Positions 52,943-63,230 are shown, numbered from the stretch's first letter. The stretch is DNA of 64,000 bases from Virgibacillus_N oceani_A (GCA_041521345.1 JBGOHB010000004.1), one strand, 5' to 3'. Made by a program: numbers and translations. Notes: generated by a model from the letters alone, not told the origin.

Positions 52943-54483
52943 GAAGAAGTTCCCCCTTTATCAGCAGCCGTATCATCCTTAGTTTGCATATGCTCCGGCC
53001 GCTTTGTCATCATTGGTCCGGGCACTCTGAGAACAAGATCCTTCCAATCACGGAGAAATCCTGGGGCGAATGGCGTGGAATACGGTATCCCCACACTTTT
53101 CAAATTGACAATATGAATATTTATCATAATATAGACAAGCACAATGCCATAAATCCCCAGTAAAGCTGCAGCAAACATAAATGCAAACCGGAGCATACGG
53201 AAAGCAATGGCAGTACTATAGGATGGAAAAGAAAATGATGCAATCGCAGTGATTGCTACAACAATAACCATAATCGGACTTACAACTCCTGCTGTAACCG
53301 CCGCCTCCCCAATAACTAGTCCGCCTACTATGCCAATCGTCTGTCCTATAGTCTGCGGCAGCCGAGCACCCGCCTCCCGTAACAGTTCCATCGTAACAGC
53401 CATGAGTAACGCTTCCACAAAAGCAGGAAAAGGAACGCCTTCTCTTGTTGCAGCAATGGAAAAGGCCAAGTCGGATGGAATCATTCCCTGATGATAGGAA
53501 ACTAAAGCTATATATAAAGCTGGTGCAAACAAGGCAATAAATGCAGCAAAATAGCGTAATATGCGAAGGAGTATCCCTATTTGCCACCGCTCATAATAGT
53601 CTTCAGGTGACTGCAGAAGATTTCCCAGTGTTGTCGGCGCTATCAATACATATGGGGTTCCATCCAGTAGAATCGCAACTTTACCCTGCAGGATGGATGA
53701 TGCCACCTTATCCGGCCGTTCCGTGTTATCCATCATTGGAAACGGGGTTAAAAAGCTATCCTGAAGCCAATGTTCAATTGCGCTAGATTCCAGGGCACTA
53801 TCCGTATCAATCGTTTCGAGTCTCCGGTTTACTTCTTTTACAATAGCCGGATGAACGATGCCTTCTATATAGGTAACAACCAATTTTTTCTTCGCACGGC
53901 GTCCTATCTTATGTCCTTTAAAACGAAGATTGGGATCATTAATCTCCCTGCGAATAAGCATCATGTTTGTTTGTATATTTTCGATAAATCCGTTTCTCGG
54001 TCCGCGGATCAAGCTTTCTGACTCTGGTTCTTCAATCGCTCTCTTTTCCATTCCGGGCGTACTCATAACGAGTACTTCCATCACGCCATCAATAAAAAGT
54101 ACCGTACTGCCGGAAAGTAAAGCAATCGTCATATCATCCCATGTTGCTGCTTTCTCAATTTCACTGACGGAAATGATATTATTTTTTATTTCCTCAAGCA
54201 GCAGGTTTTTATCAGATGGCATTTGTGTCTGATTAGAGATGATTTGGAGATTTTTAACAATATTTTTATTTACTAATTGGTTATCAACCATCCCATCTAT
54301 CAGGGCAATGGCATAACGGTGATTTTCTTCGCCTAAGGTGAGTTCCCGGACCACGAGGTCATCCGGCTCATCAAGCATTTTCTTAAGGTTATCCAGGTTT
54401 TCATCCAGGCTTTGGTCCAGTTCTGCAGAGAAAGCATCTTCCGCCTGTTGATTTTGTTTTTTTTTAAGTGTACGTCTTTTCAA
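52939..54483 (-). CDS. GerAA-family germinant receptor subunit
   Basis: 514 residues. An N-terminal cytoplasmic half with a Lys/Gln-rich start (RRTLKKKQNQQAED), GNLLQSPEDYYERWQIGILL before the membrane part, then about five helices including GARLPQTIGQTIGIVGGLVI. First gene of the operon; TTG 54483 after AGGTG. With B and C it forms the nutrient receptor, likely an ion channel. Which nutrient is sensed cannot be told. Confidence 0.95.
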   Translation of the reverse strand: MKRRTLKKKQNQQAEDAFSAELDQSLDENLDNLKKMLDEPDDLVVRELTLGEENHRYAIALIDGMVDNQLVNKNIVKNLQIISNQTQMPSDKNLLLEEIKNNIISVSEIEKAATWDDMTIALLSGSTVLFIDGVMEVLVMSTPGMEKRAIEEPESESLIRGPRNGFIENIQTNMMLIRREINDPNLRFKGHKIGRRAKKKLVVTYIEGIVHPAIVKEVNRRLETIDTDSALESSAIEHWLQDSFLTPFPMMDNTERPDKVASSILQGKVAILLDGTPYVLIAPTTLGNLLQSPEDYYERWQIGILLRILRYFAAFIALFAPALYIALVSYHQGMIPSDLAFSIAATREGVPFPAFVEALLMAVTMELLREAGARLPQTIGQTIGIVGGLVIGEAAVTAGVVSPIMVIVVAITAIASFSFPSYSTAIAFRMLRFAFMFAAALLGIYGIVLVYIMINIHIVNLKSVGIPYSTPFAPGFLRDWKDLVLRVPGPMMTKRPEHMQTKDDTAADKGGTSS

Positions 54484-54654
54484 TGCGTTTCACCTGCCGT
54501 GGTCACATATAAAATTATTTTCCGCTTTCCTTCTTTTGCCCTTGTTTAATTATTTTATACAAATGTATAAGTTCCGTATAAACGGCGATGTTATTTACAT
54601 ACTAAGCAGGAATGTTCCAATCTCAAACAATCCTAATTAAGGAGGTCACATTCT

Positions 54655-55662
54655 ATGGAAAATAACACCCCATTAACAGCGGCAGAGCTTAGTCAAATCT
54701 GGGGATCTTATATGGATGCCAGTTTAATGACAGCTGTATATTCCTATTTCAGTGAGAAAACAGAGGATGAGGAAATACAACCGGTTATTCAAGAAGCTTT
54801 GGATTTGTCGGAAAACCATGCGATAGTACTAAAGGAATTTTTCGAAGCTGAAAACCATCCTGTACCTGTCGGGTTTACAGATGAAGATGTGAATACAGAT
54901 GCACCTAGGCTATATACGGATGGTTATATGCTTCAGCATGCATTACAGTTAGGAACGCTTGGTATGGCTGAATCAACTGTATCAATCGGAATGACTGCAC
55001 GGGAGGATATATATGATTATTTCAAGCAGGCGCACAAGGACTTTAACCAATTACATGAGCATGCCACGAAGGTAGCACTTCTTAAAGGAACCTACCTGCG
55101 TCCGCCAATCATACCTGCTCCAAAGGAAGTGGATTTTGTAAAAAAGCAAAGCTTTATAACCGGCTTTTTTGGGGAGCGGAGACCATTGCTGGCACCGGAA
55201 GCCGCCAATTTATACTCCAATATACAACGAAATTCATTAGGCATTTCAACGTTAACAGGATTTAGCCAAGTAGCAAAATCAGATAAAGTAACATCTTATA
55301 TACTGCGTGGTATAGATATTGCCAAAAAACATATCGCGATATTTAACGATGTCATGCAGGAAAGTGATGTACCTGTACCAGCGGGGTCTGATGCAGGTGT
55401 TACAGATGAAGCGGCAGTATCCCCTTTTTCCGATAAATTAATGATGTATCTTACGACAGGTATGGTCACACTTGGCATTGCCTTTTATGGAGCAAGTATA
55501 ACGGCAAATATACGAAGAGATATTGCCTCTCATTTTATTCGTCTCAGCGGGGAAATCCTTTTATATTCAGAGGACGGTGCAAATTTAATGATTGATAATG
55601 AATGGGCAGAAGAGCCACCGCGAATGGTGGACCGGGATGAATTGGCTAAAGGACATAAATGA
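54655..55662 (+). CDS. DUF3231 protein, first of a tandem pair
   Basis: 335 residues of two similar halves, each helical like a ferritin-type bundle: PLTAAELSQIWGSYMDASLM ... HPVPVGFTDEDV in the first, FFGERRPLLAPEAANLYSNI ... GFSQVAKSDKV in the second. DUF3231 proteins are common in spore-formers and poorly characterised. GGAGG lies upstream. The next gene is a diverged copy 14 bases downstream. Confidence 0.9.
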   Translation: MENNTPLTAAELSQIWGSYMDASLMTAVYSYFSEKTEDEEIQPVIQEALDLSENHAIVLKEFFEAENHPVPVGFTDEDVNTDAPRLYTDGYMLQHALQLGTLGMAESTVSIGMTAREDIYDYFKQAHKDFNQLHEHATKVALLKGTYLRPPIIPAPKEVDFVKKQSFITGFFGERRPLLAPEAANLYSNIQRNSLGISTLTGFSQVAKSDKVTSYILRGIDIAKKHIAIFNDVMQESDVPVPAGSDAGVTDEAAVSPFSDKLMMYLTTGMVTLGIAFYGASITANIRRDIASHFIRLSGEILLYSEDGANLMIDNEWAEEPPRMVDRDELAKGHK

Positions 55663-55676
55663 AAGGAGCAAGATGA

Positions 55677-56684
55677 ATGACAACAAATAAGGATCATATT
55701 GAATTAACAGCAGGAGAAATTTCTTCACTGTGGACTTCCTACCAAAGTGACACATCAGCCATTTGCGGTATAAAGCATTTTCTCATTCATGTAGAAGATG
55801 AGCAAATTCGTGACATTCTTCAGGAAACATTAACCTTAATGGAGGAACATATTCAAGCAATAACCGACTTTTTTAAAAAAGAAGGGCACCCTGTCCCACA
55901 AGGGTTTACCAGCCAAGATGTAGACTTGAGCGCACCTCGTCTTTTCTCAGATAAGCTGTACCTAGAATATATTTTAAATATGACGAATATAGAACTTGTT
56001 ATTTATTCGAACGCCCTTATCGCTGCTGTACGGAAAGATGTTATTGACTATTACTCTGAAGTTTTAACAGCAACGAAAGATCTGCATATGAAATCAAAGA
56101 AGCTGTCTATAGAAAAAGGGATTTATATACGTGAGCCACATATTCCAAAACCGACACAAATTGACTTTATAAAGAAACAAAGTTTTCTGGCAGGCTGGTT
56201 TGCAGATAGGAGACCGTTGCTTGGGGCTGAAATCACGAATCTTGTGTTTCATGCAAGACGAAATGCACTGGGACATGCTGTGATGACCGGATTTAGTCAA
56301 GTGGCGAAAACAAAGGAAGTAAGGCGCTATTTCGAAAGAGGCCTGAATATCTCTGGAAAACACTTAGAGATTTTTGGAACTATTTTAAGTGAGGAAAATT
56401 TAGCAAATGGTACGCAATTAATGACGTCAGATGTTACCAATTCTACTACCTCCCCTTTTTCGGAGAAATTAATGATGACTTTTACTATTACACTTATCGC
56501 ATCCGCCATCGGTCAGTATGGTGTTGCTGCAGCAGTCAGTCCAAGGCGGGATTTAGGTGCGCATTATTCACGTTTAATATTGGAAGTAACTAATTATGCT
56601 GATGACGGGGCAAACATTTTAATTGACCATGGGTGGATGGAACAGCCTCCAATGGCACCCGACAGAAACGATTTGGCGAAGTAA
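55677..56684 (+). CDS. DUF3231 protein, second of a tandem pair
   Basis: 335 residues, exactly the length of its neighbour and similar throughout: ELTAGEISSLWTSYQSDTSA, HPVPQGFTSQDVDLSAPRLF, GWFADRRPLLGAEITNLVFH. Clearly a local gene duplication. AAAGGAGC precedes the ATG. Co-transcribed with the first copy. Confidence 0.9.
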   Translation: MTTNKDHIELTAGEISSLWTSYQSDTSAICGIKHFLIHVEDEQIRDILQETLTLMEEHIQAITDFFKKEGHPVPQGFTSQDVDLSAPRLFSDKLYLEYILNMTNIELVIYSNALIAAVRKDVIDYYSEVLTATKDLHMKSKKLSIEKGIYIREPHIPKPTQIDFIKKQSFLAGWFADRRPLLGAEITNLVFHARRNALGHAVMTGFSQVAKTKEVRRYFERGLNISGKHLEIFGTILSEENLANGTQLMTSDVTNSTTSPFSEKLMMTFTITLIASAIGQYGVAAAVSPRRDLGAHYSRLILEVTNYADDGANILIDHGWMEQPPMAPDRNDLAK

Positions 56685-56696
56685 ATGGAGAAGAAA

Positions 56697-57182
56697 GTGA
56701 ATCAAAAAAGTAAAAAATTAGAGGCTGTCCTATGGAGTGTTGCCCTGCCAGGATTCGCACAGCTTCTAAATCAAAAATATATAAAAGGACTTTTTTTAGT
56801 TGTTTTGGAAATCTTAGTTAATGTCATGGGAAATTTTAATCGCATTATTATACTTAGCTTCAATATGGAAATTGAAAAAGCGATTGCCGAGACGAATTAC
56901 CTATGGCTGATGTTTTATCCTTGTTTATATTTTTTCGCCATATGGGATGCGTACAAGGATGCCGGTGGTGGACAAAAACCTTTTGCATACCTGCCACTAG
57001 TTTTTTCTGCCTATTTTGTCACAATTGGTTTAATTTTTTCTCCAGGGTTTACATTATTTGGATATTTAATCGGTCCAATGTGGCTGCCGATCATGTTTCT
57101 TCCTATTGGATTGGCGATTGGTGGGTTGATTCGGTGGATTTTATTAAAAGTATATATGAATGAAGCAGGGAAGGCTTCATAA
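56697..57182 (+). CDS. small polytopic membrane protein
   Basis: 161 residues with four to five hydrophobic segments (LWSVALPGFAQLLNQKYIKG resembles the TM2/YvaD-like entry; later SPGFTLFGYLIGPMWLPIMF). GTG 56697, six bases after GGAG, is a better start than ATG 56685, which touches the upstream stop. Third gene of the DUF3231 operon. Function unknown. Confidence 0.75.
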   Translation: MNQKSKKLEAVLWSVALPGFAQLLNQKYIKGLFLVVLEILVNVMGNFNRIIILSFNMEIEKAIAETNYLWLMFYPCLYFFAIWDAYKDAGGGQKPFAYLPLVFSAYFVTIGLIFSPGFTLFGYLIGPMWLPIMFLPIGLAIGGLIRWILLKVYMNEAGKAS

Positions 57183-57253
57183 AAGTACTCTCGATGTTTG
57201 TTTCTGCATTAGGGAGTATTTTTTATTGGGACACAGGGAACATTTTGCGTGCG

Positions 57254-57366
57254 GTCGAGCAAATGTCGGTTTTCCGATTGTTTGTACGAGCGACTTTTGC
57301 GGTTGACGAGCAACTTCTGCGGGGTAATGAGCAACTATCACCGTTGACGAGCAACTTCTAACCTTG
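57254..57366. repeat. intergenic array of about 20-23 bp GAGCAACTTCT units
   Basis: Five imperfect units carrying GACGAGCAACTTCTGCGG or variants (GTCGAGCAAATGTCGG, TACGAGCGACTTTTGCGG, TAATGAGCAACTATCACCG). Not coding in any sensible frame. Confidence 0.75.
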
Positions 57367-57437
57367 CTTTAACACCATGATTAATTATACCATTTTCGGG
57401 AATAGGACTTATAGGATTTTAGAGAGGAGTGTTATTC

Positions 57438-58052
57438 TTGAAAGCTGTTATTTTAAATTGTTCTTTAAAACCTTCAGATGAAGAATCGAATACAGATGCT
57501 TTAATTAAAAAGTTTATTTCTACGTTTGATAAAAAAAACGTGGAATCGGAAGTGATACGGGTGGCTGATTATTCGGTTGGATATGGTATCACGGACTACA
57601 CCGGTCCCGGAGATGAATGGCCAAATATTTTAGCGAAAATAAAAGAGGCTGACATTCTGTTGTTCGGCAGTCCAGTATGGCTTGGGGAAAAAAGCAGTAT
57701 TTCCAAACTGGTGCTGGAGCGTTTAAACGGATCCGGAGGTGAGACGAATCAAAAAGGACAGCCGATTTTTTATAATAAAGTGGCAGGGGCTGTTGTTACA
57801 GGGAATGAAGACGGTGCTAAAAACGCAGCTGGCGATATAATATTCGGACTCGCCCAGCTTGGTTTCGTTATCCCGCCAAATGCTCTCGCATACTGGGTTG
57901 GAGATGCAGGCCCAGGGCCGTCCTATATTGAGGCAGAAGGATACAAAAGTGATTTCACACAAGAGAATGCTACGATGGCCAGCCATAACCTTGTTCATTT
58001 GGCTGAAATGTTCCAGGAGCATCCAATTCCAACAGAGGGAAATGCTTCATAA
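57438..58052 (+). CDS. flavodoxin-fold NAD(P)H-dependent oxidoreductase
   Basis: 204 residues. FMN-binding KAVILNCSLKPSDEESNTDA, then ILLFGSPVWLGEKSS and GAVVTGNEDGAKNAAGDI. Member of the NADPH-dependent FMN reductase/WrbA-like group. TTG 57438 lies eight bases after AGGAG; the GTG at 57429 overlaps it and is unlikely. Quinone or drug reduction are possible roles. Confidence 0.88.
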   Translation: MKAVILNCSLKPSDEESNTDALIKKFISTFDKKNVESEVIRVADYSVGYGITDYTGPGDEWPNILAKIKEADILLFGSPVWLGEKSSISKLVLERLNGSGGETNQKGQPIFYNKVAGAVVTGNEDGAKNAAGDIIFGLAQLGFVIPPNALAYWVGDAGPGPSYIEAEGYKSDFTQENATMASHNLVHLAEMFQEHPIPTEGNAS

Positions 58053-58189
58053 TTCATTTAATTCTAAGGAGTATCCTGGCAGCACTCTTTTTTTGGTGGT
58101 TGACTTTCATGATGACAACTATTTTGACAAATTTCAGGATAAACTGCACAATGAATGATAATTACATTTCGCAGAAAAAGGTGAATTGC

Positions 58190-58849
58190 ATGCGTGTGGC
58201 TATATTTGATTTTGACGGTACATTATATAAAAATGAAACTTTCCCAGTTTTAATGAAGCATTTAAAAAATCATCCCCGCTACCATAATCGGTATAAACGA
58301 TTTTTCCGTACCATTCTTCCTCCCTACATCGGCTATAAGCTAAAAGTTTATCCGGAGCATAAAATGAGGGAGCGTTCCATGCAAATTTATTTGTCTTCTT
58401 TACATAATTTATCTTCGGAAGAGGTTTACCTATTTTTTAGAGAGCTGGCTGACCAAATGAAAAATGATTTTAATGCCACCGTAATCGAACAGTTGGAACA
58501 CCATGTGGAAATGGGGGATACTATCATGATTGTTTCTGGAGCGTTTACACCTTTGTTGGAAGAGGCCACAAAACATTATACTATTGATAAAATTATCGGT
58601 ACAGAAGTTCCTTTTGCGGATAATAAGTTTGACAGCTCAGCATCTATTTATCATATTCAAGGAGCGCGTAAAAAAGAAAAGATTCAGCATGCGCTGGAGG
58701 GTGCGGATATTGATTGGGATAATAGCTACGCTTATGCAGACAGCTATTCGGATTTGTCTGTACTGGAATTAGTGGGAAACCCGGTTGCTGTACAACCCGA
58801 GCCACGTTTAAAAACAGTGGCAGAAGAGCGCAAATGGGAAACTATATAA
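58190..58849 (+). CDS. HAD-IB family hydrolase
   Basis: 219 residues from ATG 58190, after AAAGGTG; the 30 residues before it are unsupported. Motif I VAIFDFDGTLYKNE, motif II IVSGAFTPLL, motif IV YADSYSDLSVLELVG. SerB-like group that often acts on phosphoserine or lysophospholipids. No membrane segment. Confidence 0.9.
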   Translation: MRVAIFDFDGTLYKNETFPVLMKHLKNHPRYHNRYKRFFRTILPPYIGYKLKVYPEHKMRERSMQIYLSSLHNLSSEEVYLFFRELADQMKNDFNATVIEQLEHHVEMGDTIMIVSGAFTPLLEEATKHYTIDKIIGTEVPFADNKFDSSASIYHIQGARKKEKIQHALEGADIDWDNSYAYADSYSDLSVLELVGNPVAVQPEPRLKTVAEERKWETI

Positions 58850-58866
58850 TTTTTGAAGCAAATTAA

Positions 58867-58904
58867 ATGTCTGTATCCTTACAAAAGGTGTACAGACATT
58901 TTTT
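58867..58904 (+). terminator. terminator of the HAD gene
   Basis: ATGTCTGTA pairs with TACAGACAT, followed by TTTTTT. A second hairpin, CGCCC...GGGCG (58961-58990), follows 60 bases later; its T-tract is weak. Confidence 0.8.
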
Positions 58905-59178
58905 ATCAAATATATTCGGAAATTCCATATTTACGACTAAATTGAACAGATTTAAACATACGCCCGGACACCCATCACTGTGTGTGGGCGTTATTTATCA
59001 AAAAATAGCCGTGGAAATGGGGCAAAAACCGGGTCCCTGCATTCGAGAAGCATCTGGCACCCTCTATCCCCCCGCACACATCCCCCCGAAATGCAGAATT
59101 TTCTATGTTAATGCGAATATACAGTGAATTATTTGACCATAATACCAATTATACGAAAAAAATAAGGAAGTGTTGGAT

Positions 59179-60066
59179 ATGAAAAAAATCCTGTTATTAA
59201 CAGTAATGCTTACTTCACCAATGGTTTTTACTGCATGTGGCGGGGAGGATGAAAGTCCGGTAGATGATGATACAAACCCAAATGAGGATATGGAAAGCCA
59301 GGAAGCGCTGAGTACAATGAATGACATGGTGAATCAAATGGAAGAGTTGGACTATACGATGCTTGATTTTGATGTGTATTATGCTGATACTGAATTTGAA
59401 GGCAAAATCAAGAAAGATGATAATATCATCGAATCAGAGTTTTATGATCCGTTTAATGGTGAAGAAGAACGCCGTGGTGGTGCTGCTTTTCATGCGTTGT
59501 TTCCTATTGTGCAAGACATACAATTGGATGAAGAAATGACAGATGAGGAAGCCATCACAATTTCACTAGAAGCTTTTGACATACCTGATAACTTTTTGAG
59601 GGCTCAATTACAAGTAATCTTTAACGATGGTACTGAAAGAACCTTCGAAGTAATGGAAGATGAAAGCCAGGTAAATCATAACAATCCAAACCTGGATGTG
59701 GCAGCGATGAGTATGATGAATGACATGGTGAACCAAATGGCAGAGTTGGACTACACAATGCTTGACCTTGATGTCTATTATGCTGACACAGAATTTGAAG
59801 GCAAAATCAAGAAGGATGGTAATATCATTGAATCAGAGTTTTATGATTCATTCAACGGTCAAAATGAACGTGATTCCGCTGCTTTTGTGGCTCTGTTTCC
59901 TATAGTGGAAGACTTGCAATTAGATGCAGAAATGACAGATGAGGAAGCCATCGCAACCTCACTTGAAGCTTTTGACATACCTGATAATTATTTAAAGGCT
60001 AAATTACAAGTGATTTTTAATGATGGTACTGAAAAAAATTACGAAATACTGCAGAATGAATTTTAA
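59179..60066 (+). CDS. YusW-like lipoprotein with two tandem domains
   Basis: 295 residues. Signal with lipobox VFTAC (Cys 18), an acidic linker, then two nearly identical domains (about 45-160 and 175-290), each with MNDMVNQMEELDYTMLDFDV / MNDMVNQMAELDYTMLDLDV, FEGKIKKD and LQVIFNDGTE. YusW of B. subtilis has one such domain. The high identity of the halves, also at DNA level, points to a recent internal duplication. Function unknown; probably surface-anchored. Confidence 0.85.
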   Translation: MKKILLLTVMLTSPMVFTACGGEDESPVDDDTNPNEDMESQEALSTMNDMVNQMEELDYTMLDFDVYYADTEFEGKIKKDDNIIESEFYDPFNGEEERRGGAAFHALFPIVQDIQLDEEMTDEEAITISLEAFDIPDNFLRAQLQVIFNDGTERTFEVMEDESQVNHNNPNLDVAAMSMMNDMVNQMAELDYTMLDLDVYYADTEFEGKIKKDGNIIESEFYDSFNGQNERDSAAFVALFPIVEDLQLDAEMTDEEAIATSLEAFDIPDNYLKAKLQVIFNDGTEKNYEILQNEF

Positions 60067-60095
60067 AAAATGTTGGTTGAAATAACATTTTTCAG

Positions 60096-60127
60096 GCATG
60101 AAAATCAGTTGATTTTTATGCTTTTTT
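60096..60127 (+). terminator. terminator of the YusW-like gene
   Basis: GCATGAAAATCA pairs with TGATTTTTATGC, followed by TTTTTTC. Confidence 0.75.
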
Positions 60128-60257
60128 CTTTTCCCTCAATTGTTGGCAAAAAAATTAGATGTCACCCAATCTTAAGGTGACAGCCTTTTGTACTTATGAG
60201 TGAAAGTGATTTTTAAATTTATCTGTAGAAAAATAGGGGCTTAATATACTGAACCAA

Positions 60258-60725
60258 CTATTTTTCCAACTTAGCTATTATTTCTTTTACTTCGGCTTCC
60301 GATAGTCCTGAATTCTTTACAATGAGATCCAGTTCTAATCCTTCATTCATAGCATTTCGAACAAATTATATTTTGTCTTCTTTCCGTCCTTCTTCTTTTC
60401 CTTCTTTTCTCAAGACTTCTGCTAAAGTCATCAGCAATTCGCTTCCTTCTGAATAGGTTCTTTCCAATTTATGAATGACTTCATTTGCATCTTTTTCCGT
60501 AAAATTGTCTCTGGCATGGAATATATACCTTATTAACGTTTCAAAATATTTTATACCCGTTTCTCTGTCTACTAATTCTTGCAGGTACTCTGCTGCTTTT
60601 AAAATAGAGGCCTTAAGCTCCTCATCGTTCTTAGTAAATATATCTCTCAAGATGGTGAGCACGATTCCCAGTTGTGCTTCCCCTTTAATATCCTCATCAC
60701 TGTATTTTGATAGGTCGTACAACAA
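60258..60725 (-). pseudogene. Rpn/PD-(D/E)XK transposase-like nuclease, C-terminal remnant
   Basis: The frame from 60725 reads MLYDLSKYSDEDIKGEAQLG, ends its first part EEGRKEDKI at TAA 60366, then resumes in the same frame: FVRNAMNEGLELDLIVKNSG, LSEAEVKEIIAKLEK to TAG 60258. This is the C-terminal half of Rpn-family recombination-promoting nucleases. The catalytic N-terminal half is absent and there is an internal stop. Confidence 0.75.
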
Positions 60726-60946
60726 ACATTCATAATCCAGGATGAATCGTTGTTAAAAAATTATACCTTATTTTAATCCTGTTGTCTGTATGAAATATCA
60801 TTTTAAAGGCTATAAATTGCCCTATCTAAAATATATTCCCTGTATTTACCTCTCTTATTATAAGATTATTTTTCCGGCACAAGGGCAAATTATAGAAAAC
60901 TTGACAGAAAAAACAAACGCTCATTATTTATAGAAAGGTGTTGACT

Positions 60947-63181
60947 ATGAAAAACAAAAATATTTGGATAATAATATCGGCAATTGTATTCGTAATCGGC
61001 GCCGGTTTTCTCATTGCTCAATTAACAACTGATAATGACACGGCGGAGCCTCCTGCGGGGGAACAGGATACACAGGAAGAACCGAACATTGAACAACAAA
61101 ATACTGCGGATGGCGAGAGACATTTTTCAGTCCAGCATATGGATTATCCTGGTGAAATGGCTCCGGATTTTTCAAGCGAGGAACTGGTGGCGCAGCCTTC
61201 CGGTAATTGGCTGACAAATGGCGGGGATATTTACAATAGACGATTTTCTCCATTAGATCAGATTGACACTTCCAATGTCAGTGATTTAAAGGCAGAATGG
61301 GTTACCAGCATGGGAACAGGCCATGAATTCAAATACTCCGGAGAATCTACGCCAATAGTATATGATGGCGTGATGTTTAACATTACAGGAGAAAACCATG
61401 TGACTGCGATGGATGCGACAACTGGGGAACTCATCTGGGAATATAAACCGCAGTTGGCAGAAGGGTTGGATACCCTTTGCTGTGGATGGATAAGCCGCGG
61501 TGTTGCTGTCGGTGATGGGAAAGTATTTGTCGGTTTGCTTGATGCAAGGCTGGTGGCACTCGACCAGGGAACCGGTGAAGTATTATGGGAAACCGTGGTT
61601 GATGAGTGGGAGAAAGGATACACGATCACAACCGCCCCCCTTTTCTATGATGGAAAAGTCTATACCGGTATTGCAGGCGGGGAGTATGGGATAAGAGGGT
61701 ACGTTGCAGCATACGATGCCAACCTGGGAAGGGAACTTTGGAGAACCTATACCATACCGGCACCCGGAGATGAGGGATCCGAGACCTGGCCAGACGATAC
61801 GGATAATTGGTTAAAAGGCGGCGCACCCGTCTGGCAGACACCTGCCATTGATCCTGAACTGGGACTTATTTATTTTGCAACTGGAAATGCTTCTCCCGAT
61901 TTGGATGGAAGTAACCGGGAAGGAGATAACTTATATGCCACTTCAGTACTGGCTTTGAATGCAAATACAGGAGAATATGATTGGCATTTTCAGCAGGTAC
62001 GTCATGATATTTGGGATTATGACTTGGCTAATCCAGTTGTTTTATACGATGTTGAGATGAATGGTGAAATGAGAAAGGGAATTGCCCAGGCGGGAAAAAC
62101 CGGATGGGTCTATCTGTTGGATCGTACGAATGGTGATCCGCTCGTTGGCATTGAGGACACACCTGTGCCGCAAAGCGAGAATCAAAAAACCTCCCCAACC
62201 CAGCCGATTCCGGTTGGTGATGCTTTTGTGCCTCAAGGAGTTACAGAGGAAGATATCGAAAAGGATTTACCGGACGATTTCGACGGTTTGTATGGAGATA
62301 TTTTCACACCATTCTGGGATGAACCGGTAACGGTACGACCCTCACCACAGGGCGGAGCAAATTGGGCACCATCTTCCTATAATCCTAACACGGAGATGTT
62401 TTATGTGTTAGGTAATAACTCGTATTTCTCTTATGCTCATTATGTGGAGGATGAAGCGAATATTTTTGAAGAGGGCGAGGAATGGTTGGGAAGCGTATGG
62501 CAACCGGTATCCGATGCACCTACCCGGAGTACTGTGACAGCACTGGATATCCACACCAACGAAATCGTATGGCAGAATGATTGGGACACTATTGCATGGA
62601 GCGGGATTTTAACTACAGCAGGCGACCTAATGTTCACCGGTCATAATGATGGAAGAATCATCGCTTATGACGCAACGAGCGGAGAACACGTTTGGGAATT
62701 TATGACAGATGCAGGTGCGAACGCCCCGCCGATGACTTATGAAGTCGATGGCACACAATATATATCCATATTCTCAGCCGGAAATTCACTTGCCGGGACA
62801 CAGCATGGGGATAAAATTTACACTTTTTCTTTAAATGGTGATTATGAATCCTGGGAGGATATTCCCCAGGAGGATATTAATACTTCCCCTGTTCAGGAAG
62901 ATATGGATTTCAATCAGGGCAAAGAAGAAGATGAAGATAAGGTTTCCGTAGACGAAGGGCAGATCGTGTTTGAAAACAATTGTTTAGCTTGTCATGGACA
63001 GGATGGTGGAGGCGGTCATAATGGGCCAAGTCTGCAAGATACTGAAATGGACAAGGACCAGTTAATTGAGCAAACTAAAAATGGAAGCGTAAATATGCCC
63101 GGCTTTGAAAACGCCTTAACCGAAGAAGAAATTGAAGCAGTTGCGGAGTATATGCTGTATCTTGTTGAGGAATATGAATAA
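60947..63181 (+). CDS. PQQ-dependent alcohol-dehydrogenase-like quinoprotein with C-terminal cytochrome c
   Basis: 744 residues from ATG 60947 after GAAAGGTG. An N-terminal membrane anchor, then an eight-bladed propeller with tryptophan-docking repeats (MDATTGELIWEY, LDQGTGEVLWE, YDATSGEHVWEF). The vicinal disulphide Cys 178-Cys 179 (LCCGWISRG) is the hallmark of PQQ methanol/ethanol dehydrogenases. IYFATGNASPDLDGSNREGD is near the metal/PQQ site. A C-terminal domain carries the haem motif CLACH (679-683) with a later Met (NMPGF). It would oxidise an alcohol or sugar outside the membrane and pass electrons through its own haem. No PQQ synthesis gene is in view. Confidence 0.9.
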   Translation: MKNKNIWIIISAIVFVIGAGFLIAQLTTDNDTAEPPAGEQDTQEEPNIEQQNTADGERHFSVQHMDYPGEMAPDFSSEELVAQPSGNWLTNGGDIYNRRFSPLDQIDTSNVSDLKAEWVTSMGTGHEFKYSGESTPIVYDGVMFNITGENHVTAMDATTGELIWEYKPQLAEGLDTLCCGWISRGVAVGDGKVFVGLLDARLVALDQGTGEVLWETVVDEWEKGYTITTAPLFYDGKVYTGIAGGEYGIRGYVAAYDANLGRELWRTYTIPAPGDEGSETWPDDTDNWLKGGAPVWQTPAIDPELGLIYFATGNASPDLDGSNREGDNLYATSVLALNANTGEYDWHFQQVRHDIWDYDLANPVVLYDVEMNGEMRKGIAQAGKTGWVYLLDRTNGDPLVGIEDTPVPQSENQKTSPTQPIPVGDAFVPQGVTEEDIEKDLPDDFDGLYGDIFTPFWDEPVTVRPSPQGGANWAPSSYNPNTEMFYVLGNNSYFSYAHYVEDEANIFEEGEEWLGSVWQPVSDAPTRSTVTALDIHTNEIVWQNDWDTIAWSGILTTAGDLMFTGHNDGRIIAYDATSGEHVWEFMTDAGANAPPMTYEVDGTQYISIFSAGNSLAGTQHGDKIYTFSLNGDYESWEDIPQEDINTSPVQEDMDFNQGKEEDEDKVSVDEGQIVFENNCLACHGQDGGGGHNGPSLQDTEMDKDQLIEQTKNGSVNMPGFENALTEEEIEAVAEYMLYLVEEYE

Positions 63182-63230
63182 TGTAGGGTATGTTTGGAAA
63201 ACTTTTATTGAGTAAACAGTGATGTAGCGG

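Noticed and set aside
57254..57366. CRISPR array
   Set aside because: Units are about 20-23 bp, irregular, without unique spacers, and no cas genes are present.
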